From the NCBI GenBank assembly GCA_904501895.1, contig CAJGCX010000052.1, positions 1 through 11,353 on the forward strand: 11,353 nt of DNA, written 5' to 3'. Positions 4,843 to 11,353 of the stretch are shown here, piece by piece. How positions within the stretch are numbered: position 1 is the first letter of the stretch; each line of letters opens with the position of its first letter. Origin of the DNA: Clostridiaceae bacterium (GTDB taxonomy: Bacteria > Bacillota > Clostridia > Oscillospirales > Acutalibacteraceae). The translations under genes and the position numbers were made by a program. The notes beneath the pieces are model-generated. The model was given only the letters and a program-made list of their open reading frames with translations. It did not search any database and was not told the DNA's origin.

Positions 4843-5814
4843 TTAGTAAGAAATCTTGTATTCTGTGATAACCTGAATACCAACCTTAGCACCGTTCATT
4901 GTAATCATAGCAAGTTTTGCATCAAGACCAAGAATGCAAGGTGCATTGATGTTAAGAGCAATAAGGTTACCTGTAGCCTTATCGATTGTAGCAACAGCTG
5001 TTACGTTTTCATAAGCGATATTGATGTTGCTGAGCTTAAGACCAGGAACTGAGCTGATTGAACCTGTAATCTGGCTTTCTTCGATAACACCTGCAACAGA
5101 ACCAACACCGTCAGCACCAGCCTTAGGGTTTGTAGCGTTCTTTGCAACAACTGTTACGATGTATGAGTTACCCTTTTCTACACAAGTAATCTTCTGAATA
5201 CCGTTGAGAGTAAGATTTGTTGCATCAGGAAGCTTTGTCTTATCCCATTCTTCATTCTTAACTTCGATTGCAGCTTCGCTTTCTGCCATGAACATACCCA
5301 TAAGAGAAGATGCAGCACTTGAAAGTCCGCCTGCTTCAACAATACCCTTATAGTTGATAGCGCCGTCCTTAACACGGATAACTGACTTTGACTTTGTTCT
5401 TGCAGCAGCAACAGCCTTCTTGTACATATCAAGAGTTGCCTGGTCTGAATTTGCAGCATCATCCTGTGCGTTATCACCTGCGTTATCAACTACAGGAGCA
5501 TCTTCACCTGTTACATCATCTAATGGTACGTCTGTCATTTCATCACCTGATGGTACATCTGATGTGAAATCGTCAGAAACGCTATTGTCAACGTTTGTTG
5601 AGCCACCGTCGTTAGTTGCAGGACCTGCAACAACTGTTGTCTGACCAGCCTTGCCAACGAATGTGTAAGCAAGAGTAACTGTGCTGAATGTAATTACAAG
5701 TGCAAGCATAACTGCGATAGATGACATAAACACCTTTGCAAAGTTTTCCTTCTTCATTGCACTTTTTTCTTCTTTTGCTTTGAATTCTTCAATTGTTAAC
5801 TGCTTTTTAGCCAT
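4843..5814 (-). CDS. Unrecognised membrane-anchored protein with acidic linker
   Basis: I do not recognise this 323-residue protein. Residues 1-26 are charged and cytoplasmic, and 27-50 form one membrane helix. Residues 66-128 are a low-complexity stretch rich in Asp, Asn, Gly, Ser and Val (for example DDVTGEDAPVVDNAG), suited to an extended spacer outside the cell. A helical segment (about 125-142) leads into a C-terminal domain (about 143-323) with alternating hydrophobic strands such as NSYIVTVVAKN and VTAVATIDKATGNLIAL. That pattern resembles beta-rich LolA/LppX-like lipid- or ligand-binding lipoprotein folds, which is only an impression. Two cysteines (C211, C293) lie in this outer domain and could form a disulfide. 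It starts behind AAGGGG (complement of 5824-5829) at 9 nt, and is monocistronic with its own promoter and terminator. Confidence 0.8.
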   Translation of the reverse strand: MAKKQLTIEEFKAKEEKSAMKKENFAKVFMSSIAVMLALVITFSTVTLAYTFVGKAGQTTVVAGPATNDGGSTNVDNSVSDDFTSDVPSGDEMTDVPLDDVTGEDAPVVDNAGDNAQDDAANSDQATLDMYKKAVAAARTKSKSVIRVKDGAINYKGIVEAGGLSSAASSLMGMFMAESEAAIEVKNEEWDKTKLPDATNLTLNGIQKITCVEKGNSYIVTVVAKNATNPKAGADGVGSVAGVIEESQITGSISSVPGLKLSNINIAYENVTAVATIDKATGNLIALNINAPCILGLDAKLAMITMNGAKVGIQVITEYKISY

Positions 5815-5854
5815 TTTTATGAACCCCTTTCAAAAGTTGCATATTTACCTTATT

Positions 5855-5883
5855 ACTTTACAACAAAAAGCGTAAAAAGTCAA
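5855..5883 (-). promoter_or_regulatory. Putative promoter of the acidic-linker protein gene
   Basis: On the minus strand TTGACT (complement of 5878-5883) and TAAAGT (complement of 5855-5860) are 17 nt apart, about 40 nt before the start codon. Five of six and four of six consensus positions match. Confidence 0.6.
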
Positions 5884-5953
5884 CAAGAATATTACAATGG
5901 TGCGGTGTTATGTAAAATTTTGCATTATTTTTACTGACACGATTATTTAGTTG

Positions 5954-5982
5954 TTGTTTTATCCGTATCTTTATGGTATAAT
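5954..5982 (+). promoter_or_regulatory. Promoter of the envelope operon
   Basis: TTGTTT (5954-5959), a 17-nt spacer and TATAAT (5977-5982) with a TG extension (5974-5975) lie 28 nt before the start of the carboxypeptidase gene. The predicted leader is only about 20 nt long, so no structured leader is expected. It should drive all three genes up to the hairpin at 9857. Confidence 0.75.
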
Positions 5983-6010
5983 ATTTTTCACGCAAAAAGG
6001 AGGCTGTGTT

Positions 6011-7012
6011 ATGGCACAAACGAGAAAACGTTCTGCAGCAAAAAGAAAAAAACAGAAATTCACAATCAGAGTTGTCATAACCTGTCTTGTAATTCTCATA
6101 GCTCTTTTTGTTGGCGTGACAATAACTTCCGATAATGAACCAACTGTTTCACCACAAGCGGGTAATTCAGAAATTCTGAAGACTACAGAAAACAAATCGG
6201 TTGAAAATTCTACGAAAAAAACTTCTGAAACTGAAACAAGTGGAACAACAACAGAAACAACCACAAAGGAAGCTTCAACTGTAGGCACAACAAAAGAGCA
6301 GGAGACAATCGTTATTACAACAAAGCCTCTTACAGGCTCATTTTATGACGCTGTCAAATACCGTTCGCCTGACGCTGTACCTGCTGACATCTTTAAGCAC
6401 GGAAGAAACCTTATGCTTTTAAACCGTCAGTACGAATTGCCAGAGGACTTCAAATGGGATTTGGTGTATTGGTCAAATGGACAGCATGTTGACGCTATGT
6501 ATCTTAACTGCGAAGAGCACAATGCAGTTAAGGCTGTTGACAGAGCTGCATACCAGCCATTAAAGGATATGTTTGCTGCAGCAAGTGAAGCAGGAGTTCC
6601 TCTTCAGCTTGTATCCGCTTACAGAAGCATTTATCTTCAGGATAAGCTTTTTACTCGTTCAGTAAATTCATATATGAGTCAGGGATATTCAGAAGCAGAT
6701 GCCATTAACAAGGCAAACTACTCCCGAACATTTTCAGGCACAAGTGAGCATAACACAGGCTTGGGGTTTGATATCCTTGAAAAAGGCAACTACTCACTTT
6801 CATCCTCATTTGAAAATACAGCGCAGTTTAAATGGCTTATGGAAAACGCTGAAAACTATGGCTTTATTCTCCGATATGCTGAAAACAAAACTGTACAGAC
6901 AGGAATTATGTATGAGCCATGGCATTTCAGATATGTAGGTGTTGAGCACGCCAAGAAAATTAACGAGCTTGGAATGTGTTTAGAAGAATATATTGAATAT
7001 TTAGAGGCGTAA
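6011..7012 (+). CDS. Membrane-anchored D-alanyl-D-alanine carboxypeptidase, VanY family
   Basis: A 333-residue zinc peptidase of the LAS (peptidase M15B/VanY) family that trims the terminal D-Ala from peptidoglycan stem peptides. Residues 1-17 are very basic and 18-39 form a membrane anchor. Residues 40-103 are a Thr/Glu/Ser-rich spacer that could reach into the wall, and the catalytic domain covers about 110-333. Signature blocks are S202-A-Y-R205-S, the zinc site S245-E-H247-N-T-G-L-G-F-D254, and E302-P-W-H305. The usual SxHxxGxAxD motif has Gly in place of Ala at 252. I start at 6011 because AAGGAGG (5997-6003) lies 7 nt before it; an in-frame TTG at 5951 would begin upstream of the -10 box. 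It is the first gene of an operon, 4 nt before the acyltransferase gene. No vancomycin-resistance genes are nearby, so a housekeeping wall role is more likely than resistance. Confidence 0.92.
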   Translation: MAQTRKRSAAKRKKQKFTIRVVITCLVILIALFVGVTITSDNEPTVSPQAGNSEILKTTENKSVENSTKKTSETETSGTTTETTTKEASTVGTTKEQETIVITTKPLTGSFYDAVKYRSPDAVPADIFKHGRNLMLLNRQYELPEDFKWDLVYWSNGQHVDAMYLNCEEHNAVKAVDRAAYQPLKDMFAAASEAGVPLQLVSAYRSIYLQDKLFTRSVNSYMSQGYSEADAINKANYSRTFSGTSEHNTGLGFDILEKGNYSLSSSFENTAQFKWLMENAENYGFILRYAENKTVQTGIMYEPWHFRYVGVEHAKKINELGMCLEEYIEYLEA

Positions 7013-7016
7013 GAAT

Positions 7017-7769
7017 ATGGAAAATTTTAAAGAAAAACTTTTTAGTTATGTTACATTCGGAAAGGTTTTCGGACATGTTCTTGTTGTTATGGAACCGAAA
7101 ATTTTCTACCACAGACTTTTAGAAAAACAGGGTAAGCAAGAAAAAGCTGACAAATTCGGCTATAAGGCTGTAAAGAAGTGGGCAAAATTCGTTGTCAAGA
7201 CTGCAAAGGTTGAAGTAACTGTTGAGGGTCTTGAAAAAATACCTACTGACCGTCCTGTACTCTTTACTCCTAATCATCAGAGCTATGCTGACGTACCTGT
7301 CCTTATTCACGCTTTGAAGGATTTCAATTTTGGATTCCTTATGAGAATGCAGCTTAATAAGCTTTTTGCTATTGAGCAAATCAGCCATATTCTCCATTGT
7401 GTATCTATAAATCAGGAAAATCCACGAGAGGGCATCAAGGCTCTTCACAAAACCGCTGAACAGATTAAAAACGGCTTATCAATGGTAATTTTCCCTGAGG
7501 GTAAACGAGGCTTTTCTAACACTCCTGACGAGTTCAAAAACGGTGCATTCAAGGTAGTACAGAAAACAGGTGTTACTGTTGTACCTATCTATATGCGAGA
7601 CGTGTTCAAAATCCTTGAGGGCAGTGGTGGTGTTATCACTCCAACACACGTTAAGGTTACTATTCTTGACCCGATTGAAACAAGCGAAATGAATCGTGAG
7701 CAGGTAAAAGCACTTAACGAAAAGGTTCACGAAATAATCCTCAATGAATCAAAGAAATATGAGGATTAA
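7017..7769 (+). CDS. plsC: 1-acyl-sn-glycerol-3-phosphate acyltransferase (PlsC-like)
   Basis: A 250-residue membrane-associated acyltransferase that adds the second fatty acyl chain to lysophosphatidic acid, giving phosphatidic acid for phospholipid synthesis. The catalytic HX4D motif is H87-Q-S-Y-A-D92 in NHQSYAD. The glycerol-phosphate binding block is F159-P-E-G-K-R-G, a variant of FPEGTRS with Lys for Thr. The later VTVVPIYMRD stretch matches the fourth conserved block. The start is 4 nt after the carboxypeptidase stop, with AGAGG (7003-7007) inside the previous gene's end. The sulfatase gene follows 19 nt downstream, so the three are almost certainly cotranscribed. Because PlsC-like proteins also acylate other lyso-lipids, its substrate here could be a specialised envelope lipid; that is inference from context only. 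Confidence 0.88.
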   Translation: MENFKEKLFSYVTFGKVFGHVLVVMEPKIFYHRLLEKQGKQEKADKFGYKAVKKWAKFVVKTAKVEVTVEGLEKIPTDRPVLFTPNHQSYADVPVLIHALKDFNFGFLMRMQLNKLFAIEQISHILHCVSINQENPREGIKALHKTAEQIKNGLSMVIFPEGKRGFSNTPDEFKNGAFKVVQKTGVTVVPIYMRDVFKILEGSGGVITPTHVKVTILDPIETSEMNREQVKALNEKVHEIILNESKKYED

Positions 7770-7788
7770 TACATAGGAGGAACTAATT

Positions 7789-9846
7789 ATGAAAAAAAGA
7801 ATTATGTACGATAATTCAAAAAAAGCTTTTCCTATAATTATTATGGTTGCAGGCATCCTTTTAGCCCTTGCACTCAACATTATGAAGCTTAATCTTCTTG
7901 CAGTTGTAAGCGTTGGATTTATGTGCATTGTTTCAGCACTTATCATCCTCGGTATTCTCATTTGCAAAAAGCTTTATCTCGGATTTTTTGCAGGCTACGG
8001 TTTTTCAGGGCTTGGAATTGTCCTTTATTACGCACTCCATGGTGCTGATGCAGGCTTTGGTGCATTTTCATCAGGAAAAGCAGGTTGGAGTTCAGTTGAA
8101 AACGCACTTTTTTCAGGTGCTGACAGCTTCAACTTCTTTGTAAGATTAGGCGGCAACCTTTTAATTATCCTTCCTTGTATCATTGCACTTTTCACACTTT
8201 TCCGTGTTGGTAAAAAACAAGCAGAAAATAAAAGTGCTCACTTTGTTGTGACAACTCTTCTCAGTATTTTCCTTGCAGGAACAACAGTTTTCTATGTTCT
8301 TACAATGAATCTTCGTTCACAGCCAAATGTTGAAAGACTTTGGGAAGGTCACGACGATTATCTTAATAAAATCGACAAAAACACAGAGAAGAAACCAAAT
8401 GTGCTTTTCATTATGATGGACGACCTTGGTTGGGGTGATATTTCACTTAACGGTGCAATTTATGACACTCCAAATATCGACAGCATTGGTGAAGATGGTG
8501 TTAATTTCGACAACTTCTATTCAAGCTATTCAGTTTGCTCACCTGCACGTTTCAGCCTTATGACAGGTCGTTATCCATTCAGAGGATATGCTGATAACGT
8601 TATTTATCCTACTGTTGATACACTTTCGCCATTTGCATCTACAAGAATTTTCAACTCAATTGAAATGGGCAATAATGCTGACGGTATGCTCGGTGACGAA
8701 ATCACAATTGCAGAGGTGTTCCAGACTGCAGGATATAATACAGGTGCTTTCGGCAAGTGGCATCTTGGTGACTATGGTGAATATCTTCCTACAAATCAGG
8801 GCTTTGACTATTTCTACGGAAGCCACCACGTAAATGATATGACTCCATTCTATTATGTTGAAGAAGAAAATGGTGAATATGAGATTGTTCATGGTACTGA
8901 CGAATTCTTCAAGGACGGTAAAAAAGACCAGAGTCAGGCAAGTGAATGGATTCACGAGTCAATCAACGATTGGATTACAGATGCTGTTACAAATTCTGAC
9001 GAACCATTCTTCGCATATTATGCAACTCCATGGCCACACGGTCCTGTTTTCGCAGGTGACGATTTTGACGGTACAAGTGGTATGGGCACTTATGTTGACT
9101 GTGTTACAGAATTTGACTATTACCTCGGTGAGCTTTTCAACACACTTGAGGAATTAGATGTTATGGATGATACAATCATCATCTTCACAAGTGATAACGG
9201 TCCTGCACTTGAAGGCTCAACAGGTGAGCTTCGTGGTGGTAAGTATTTAGCTTATGAAGCAGGTCAAAAGGTACCATTTATGATTAAGTGGACTAACAAC
9301 GACGGACTCTGGGAAGCAGGCACAACAAGAGAACAGAGTGCAGTTCTTGCAGATATGTTCCCAACTCTTATTGACCTTTGCGGTATTACAGGTGAAAACG
9401 GTAAGACAAGTTATCTTCCTGCAGACAGAACAATTGACGGTGTTTCAATGCTCCCTATCCTTAAGGATGATACAGCAATTCACAACGAGGACCACCCTAT
9501 CCTTCATATGAAACGTGAAGAGCTTAAAGCACTTCAATACACAATGACAACAGAAGATGTTCTCAGTCGTGAGGAGTATAAAGATTACAAATATCCTGTG
9601 CTTACTGAAAACGAATACATAACATTTAAATATTTCCGTAAGATGCAGAATGACAACCCTGCTTTCTTTGATAAAACAAGAAAAAATTGGTTGTTCGTTC
9701 TCACAGATGATAAGGGTGAAAATTACAACAGAACAAGCACTTACCCTACTATCGCAGAAGAGCTTAATCAGAAAATGACAGATGTTATGGATGACTTCAA
9801 GGCAAATCGTCGAGGAATAAATCACGATTATTACGCAAATCTTTAA
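7789..9846 (+). CDS. Five-TM membrane-anchored type I (formylglycine) sulfatase
   Basis: A 685-residue sulfate-ester hydrolase. The first 175 residues contain five predicted helices (about 13-31, 34-58, 62-83, 117-139 and 151-172), which put the catalytic domain (about 202-685) outside the cell. The formylglycine signature is C250-S-P-A-R254, continuing FSLMTGR. Metal and substrate residues of the alkaline-phosphatase superfamily are visible: D211-D212, K323 and H325 in GKWHLG, H417 in WPHGP, D469-N470 in TSDNGP, and K485 in LRGGK. The five-helix plan is that of lipoteichoic acid synthase (LtaS), but LtaS uses a catalytic Thr and lacks this Cys motif, so hydrolysis of a sulfate ester is the better call. 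C250 must be oxidised to formylglycine, fitting the anSME gene downstream. AGGAGG (7775-7780) precedes the ATG by 8 nt. The substrate, host glycan or envelope component, is unknown. Confidence 0.9.
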   Translation: MKKRIMYDNSKKAFPIIIMVAGILLALALNIMKLNLLAVVSVGFMCIVSALIILGILICKKLYLGFFAGYGFSGLGIVLYYALHGADAGFGAFSSGKAGWSSVENALFSGADSFNFFVRLGGNLLIILPCIIALFTLFRVGKKQAENKSAHFVVTTLLSIFLAGTTVFYVLTMNLRSQPNVERLWEGHDDYLNKIDKNTEKKPNVLFIMMDDLGWGDISLNGAIYDTPNIDSIGEDGVNFDNFYSSYSVCSPARFSLMTGRYPFRGYADNVIYPTVDTLSPFASTRIFNSIEMGNNADGMLGDEITIAEVFQTAGYNTGAFGKWHLGDYGEYLPTNQGFDYFYGSHHVNDMTPFYYVEEENGEYEIVHGTDEFFKDGKKDQSQASEWIHESINDWITDAVTNSDEPFFAYYATPWPHGPVFAGDDFDGTSGMGTYVDCVTEFDYYLGELFNTLEELDVMDDTIIIFTSDNGPALEGSTGELRGGKYLAYEAGQKVPFMIKWTNNDGLWEAGTTREQSAVLADMFPTLIDLCGITGENGKTSYLPADRTIDGVSMLPILKDDTAIHNEDHPILHMKREELKALQYTMTTEDVLSREEYKDYKYPVLTENEYITFKYFRKMQNDNPAFFDKTRKNWLFVLTDDKGENYNRTSTYPTIAEELNQKMTDVMDDFKANRRGINHDYYANL

Positions 9847-9856
9847 TAAGCAAATC

Positions 9857-9889
9857 AAGCCCATTGAAAGTTGATTTTCAGTGGGCTTT
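9857..9889 (+). terminator. Terminator-like hairpin after the sulfatase gene
   Basis: aagcccattgaaa (9857-9869) pairs with tttcagtgggctt (9876-9888) over 13 positions, one as G-U, around a 6-nt loop. The following tract is broken (TGTTATATAATT) rather than a clean U-run, so termination may be partial and allow some read-through into the maturase gene. Confidence 0.7.
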
Positions 9890-9899
9890 GTTATATAAT
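9871..9899 (+). promoter_or_regulatory. anSME promoter embedded in the terminator
   Basis: TTGATT (9871-9876) and TATAAT (9894-9899) are exactly 17 nt apart. The -35 box lies in the loop of the preceding terminator hairpin and the spacer contains its 3' arm. It gives the maturase gene its own transcription start near 9906. Confidence 0.65.
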
Positions 9900-9918
9900 T
9901 GTTTCGAAGAAAACAATT
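9897..9918. repeat. Inverted repeat over the anSME -10 and start site (possible operator)
   Basis: aattgttt (9897-9904) and aaacaatt (9911-9918) are perfect 8-bp arms around cgaaga. The repeat overlaps the end of the -10 box and the predicted transcription start, a common place for a repressor operator. A short 5' hairpin in the RNA is the alternative. I do not recognise the regulator family. Confidence 0.45.
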
Positions 9919-9936
9919 TATGGAGTGAAAAAATAA

Positions 9937-11031
9937 ATGCCGCCACTTTCAGTAATGATTAAGCCTGCGTCAAGTCTTTGTAATATGCGTTGTAGATACT
10001 GCTTCTATCACAATGTTACAGAGCTTCGTGAGGTTTCGTCCTTTGGTATTATGACAGAGGAAACCGCTGACAATTTAATAGAAAAAGCTCTGACATTTGC
10101 CAATGGTGAAAGTGTAGCATTTGCTTTTCAGGGTGGCGAGCCTTTAATGGCAGGACTCCCCTATTTTGAGCATTTTGTGAAAAAGGTTAATGCTTCAAAC
10201 AAGCTTAACAGTCCGATTTATTTCAGCACACAGACAAATGGTACTCTTGTTACTGATGAATGGTGCGAATTTTTCCATAAAAACAATTTCCTTGTGGGAT
10301 TAAGCCTTGACGGAAATTTTGAGCACAACAAATTCCGAGTTGATGCCAATCACGAAAACACCTTTTATAGAATTCTCAATGCTGCTGAAAAATTCAGAAA
10401 GCATAAGGTTGAATTCAATATTCTCACCGTGCTTACAGGCTATTGTGCAGACCATATTGATGAAATTTATAAGTATTTCAGGGAAAAGGGCTTTAGGTAT
10501 CTTCAGTTTATACCTTGTCTTAGACCATTTGATGACAACAGTGAAAGTGAATTGTATATGACACCGGAGCAATACGCCAATTTCCTTATAAAAGGCTTTA
10601 ACTACTATGTTAAGGACTATGTACGAGGGCAATATACGAGTATCCGTTGGTTTGACAATATTGTTCATCAATTCCTTGGAAATCCTACTGAGCAATGTGG
10701 TATGTGTGGCCATTGTATGCATCAGTTTGTTGCTGAGGGTAACGGGAATATTTACCCTTGTGACTTTTACTGTACTGATAAATGGTATCTTGGAAATATC
10801 AACGATGAAAATGAGAATTTCGATACCCTTGCACATTGTGAAAAGGCTATTGAATTTTTAAAAGAAAGCCTCTATGTACCACAGAAATGTAAGGAATGTA
10901 AATTCTATCCCGTTTGTCGTGCAGGTGGTTGTAAGCGCACAAGAGCAGACAGAGATTACTGCGAAAGCTATAAAAAATTCTTTTCCTCCTGCCTCCCACT
11001 CTTCCGTGTGTTTATAACCGAAAGAAAATAA
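9937..11031 (+). CDS. Anaerobic sulfatase-maturating enzyme (radical SAM/SPASM)
   Basis: A 364-residue radical-SAM enzyme that oxidises the active-site Cys (or Ser) of sulfatases to C-alpha-formylglycine without oxygen. The SAM-cluster motif is C15-N-M-R-C19-R-Y-C22-F. The GGEP-type motif is Q65-G-G-E-P69, and SLDG at about 127 matches the family. The C-terminal SPASM domain holds the ligands of two further 4Fe-4S clusters: C254, C257 and C260 in CGMCGHC, C275, then C318, C321, C327 and C332, with C342 near the end. D276 in YPCDFY corresponds to the proposed catalytic base D277 of the Clostridium perfringens enzyme. GGAG (9922-9925) lies 11 nt before the ATG. The CSPAR sulfatase encoded 90 bp upstream is the obvious client. 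The split transcription suggests it may also serve sulfatases elsewhere in the genome. Confidence 0.93.
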   Translation: MPPLSVMIKPASSLCNMRCRYCFYHNVTELREVSSFGIMTEETADNLIEKALTFANGESVAFAFQGGEPLMAGLPYFEHFVKKVNASNKLNSPIYFSTQTNGTLVTDEWCEFFHKNNFLVGLSLDGNFEHNKFRVDANHENTFYRILNAAEKFRKHKVEFNILTVLTGYCADHIDEIYKYFREKGFRYLQFIPCLRPFDDNSESELYMTPEQYANFLIKGFNYYVKDYVRGQYTSIRWFDNIVHQFLGNPTEQCGMCGHCMHQFVAEGNGNIYPCDFYCTDKWYLGNINDENENFDTLAHCEKAIEFLKESLYVPQKCKECKFYPVCRAGGCKRTRADRDYCESYKKFFSSCLPLFRVFITERK

Positions 11032-11089
11032 ATCGGAGGTTACCGGACAGTATTGAATTTGCATCATCCCGACAAATTATAATTTATTA
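11032..11089. other. Intergenic stretch with no clear terminator
   Basis: After the anSME stop I see only a 4-bp tcgg/ccga-type pairing and no T-run, so no convincing intrinsic terminator separates the maturase from the next gene. Some read-through is possible. Confidence 0.5.
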
Positions 11090-11118
11090 TTGTATTTTCA
11101 ATCATACCGTTGTATAAT
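11090..11118 (+). promoter_or_regulatory. Putative promoter of the PHP-domain protein gene
   Basis: TTGTAT (11090-11095) and TATAAT (11113-11118) are 17 nt apart, 24 nt before the start codon. The -35 hexamer is identical to that of the structured leader promoter at 1556. Confidence 0.65.
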
Positions 11119-11142
11119 TATTCCATTAGGGAGGTTTTATTT

Positions 11143-11353
11143 ATGAAAAAAATTATTTCACTTATTCTTTGCTTGGCTCTTTGTGTAAGCCCTGTGCTTT
11201 CACTTACTGCTTTTGCAGCAGAGGCTGACGATTATGTAATCGTTTCACCTTACCGTGATGTTATCTGGGAAGGCAAGAATGCTTGGGGAGCATATAAGGG
11301 CTCACTTCATTCTCATTCAACTTATAGCGATGCAAGTGTTGACCTTGCAACAA
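11143..11353 (+). CDS. Secreted PHP-domain protein, N-terminal part (runs off right edge)
   Basis: Only the first 70 codons are in the window. The start follows AGGGAGG (11128-11134) at 8 nt. Residues 1-26 are a textbook signal peptide: MKK, a hydrophobic core, then TAFAA as a signal peptidase I site. No lipobox is seen. After about 25 residues comes W49-G-A-Y-K-G-S-L-H56-S-H58-S-T-Y-S-D63, the first metal-binding HxH block of the PHP (polymerase and histidinol phosphatase) phosphoesterase domain, where H56 and H58 would bind metal. Most PHP enzymes are cytoplasmic, so an exported one probably acts on an extracellular phosphoester or phospholipid-like substrate (inference). Later motifs and any wall anchor lie beyond the edge. 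It has its own promoter next to the sulfatase maturase. Confidence 0.82.
   Translation, partial: MKKIISLILCLALCVSPVLSLTAFAAEADDYVIVSPYRDVIWEGKNAWGAYKGSLHSHSTYSDASVDLAT

Noticed and set aside
5951..6010. An upstream TTG start for the carboxypeptidase
   Set aside because: It begins upstream of the predicted -10 box at 5977-5982, so it would not be in the transcript; the ATG at 6011 has a strong ribosome binding site.
6011..7012. VanY vancomycin-resistance determinant
   Set aside because: No vanH, vanA/B, vanX or VanRS-like genes are present; the context is envelope synthesis.
8588..9157. Overlapping reading frames inside the sulfatase gene on both strands
   Set aside because: They lack ribosome binding sites and family motifs and are shadows of the conserved sulfatase frame.
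7789..9846. Lipoteichoic acid synthase (LtaS)
   Set aside because: The five-helix plan matches, but the nucleophile region is a CSPAR formylglycine motif rather than the LtaS Thr, and a sulfatase maturase gene lies next door.
10300..10836. A 178-codon minus-strand reading frame within the anSME gene
   Set aside because: It is antisense to a strongly conserved radical-SAM frame, with no promoter or ribosome binding site recognised and no recognisable domain.

Overview
The window is AT-rich, has strong AGGAGG-type ribosome binding sites and near-consensus sigma-A promoters (several with an extended TGnTATAAT -10), and carries strictly anaerobic radical enzymes (class III ribonucleotide reductase, anaerobic sulfatase maturase). 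This points to an anaerobic low-GC Firmicute, most likely a gut Clostridium/Ruminococcus-type organism (inference). No mobile elements, tRNA/rRNA genes or CRISPR arrays are visible.

Layout. Positions 1-1487 (minus strand) hold the class III ribonucleotide reductase pair nrdG and nrdD; nrdD runs off the left edge. nrdD has a perfect TTGACA-17-TATAAT promoter with two NrdR-box-like palindromes over and just upstream of it. Divergent from nrdG, a plus-strand promoter at 1556-1584 drives a roughly 165-nt leader made of one long nested hairpin and a C(UUCG)G rho-independent terminator, placed directly before the ribosome binding site of a small anchored DUF4352-like protein (1774-2364). This unassigned riboswitch- or attenuator-like leader is one of the two most interesting items. 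An L-asparaginase-like gene follows (2475-3389).

Positions 3432-5814 (minus strand) hold a ccdA-tlpA thiol-redox operon and a separately transcribed, unrecognised membrane-anchored protein with an acidic linker. Strong hairpin terminators, largely usable in both directions, separate these units.

Positions 6011-11031 (plus strand) form a cell-envelope block: a membrane-anchored D,D-carboxypeptidase of the VanY type, a PlsC-type acyltransferase and a five-helix membrane-anchored sulfatase in one tight operon, then an anaerobic sulfatase-maturating enzyme (anSME) on its own promoter. That promoter is embedded in the sulfatase terminator. The sulfatase has the overall plan of lipoteichoic acid synthase (five TM helices plus an outer alkaline-phosphatase-fold domain) but carries a formylglycine Cys motif (CSPAR), which explains the adjacent anSME. 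The maturase would convert C250 to formylglycine in the cytoplasm before the domain is moved outside. The window ends in the first 70 codons of a secreted PHP-domain protein.

Family assignments come from motifs read by eye; no database search was possible. RNA structures are hand-paired and not energy-calculated.
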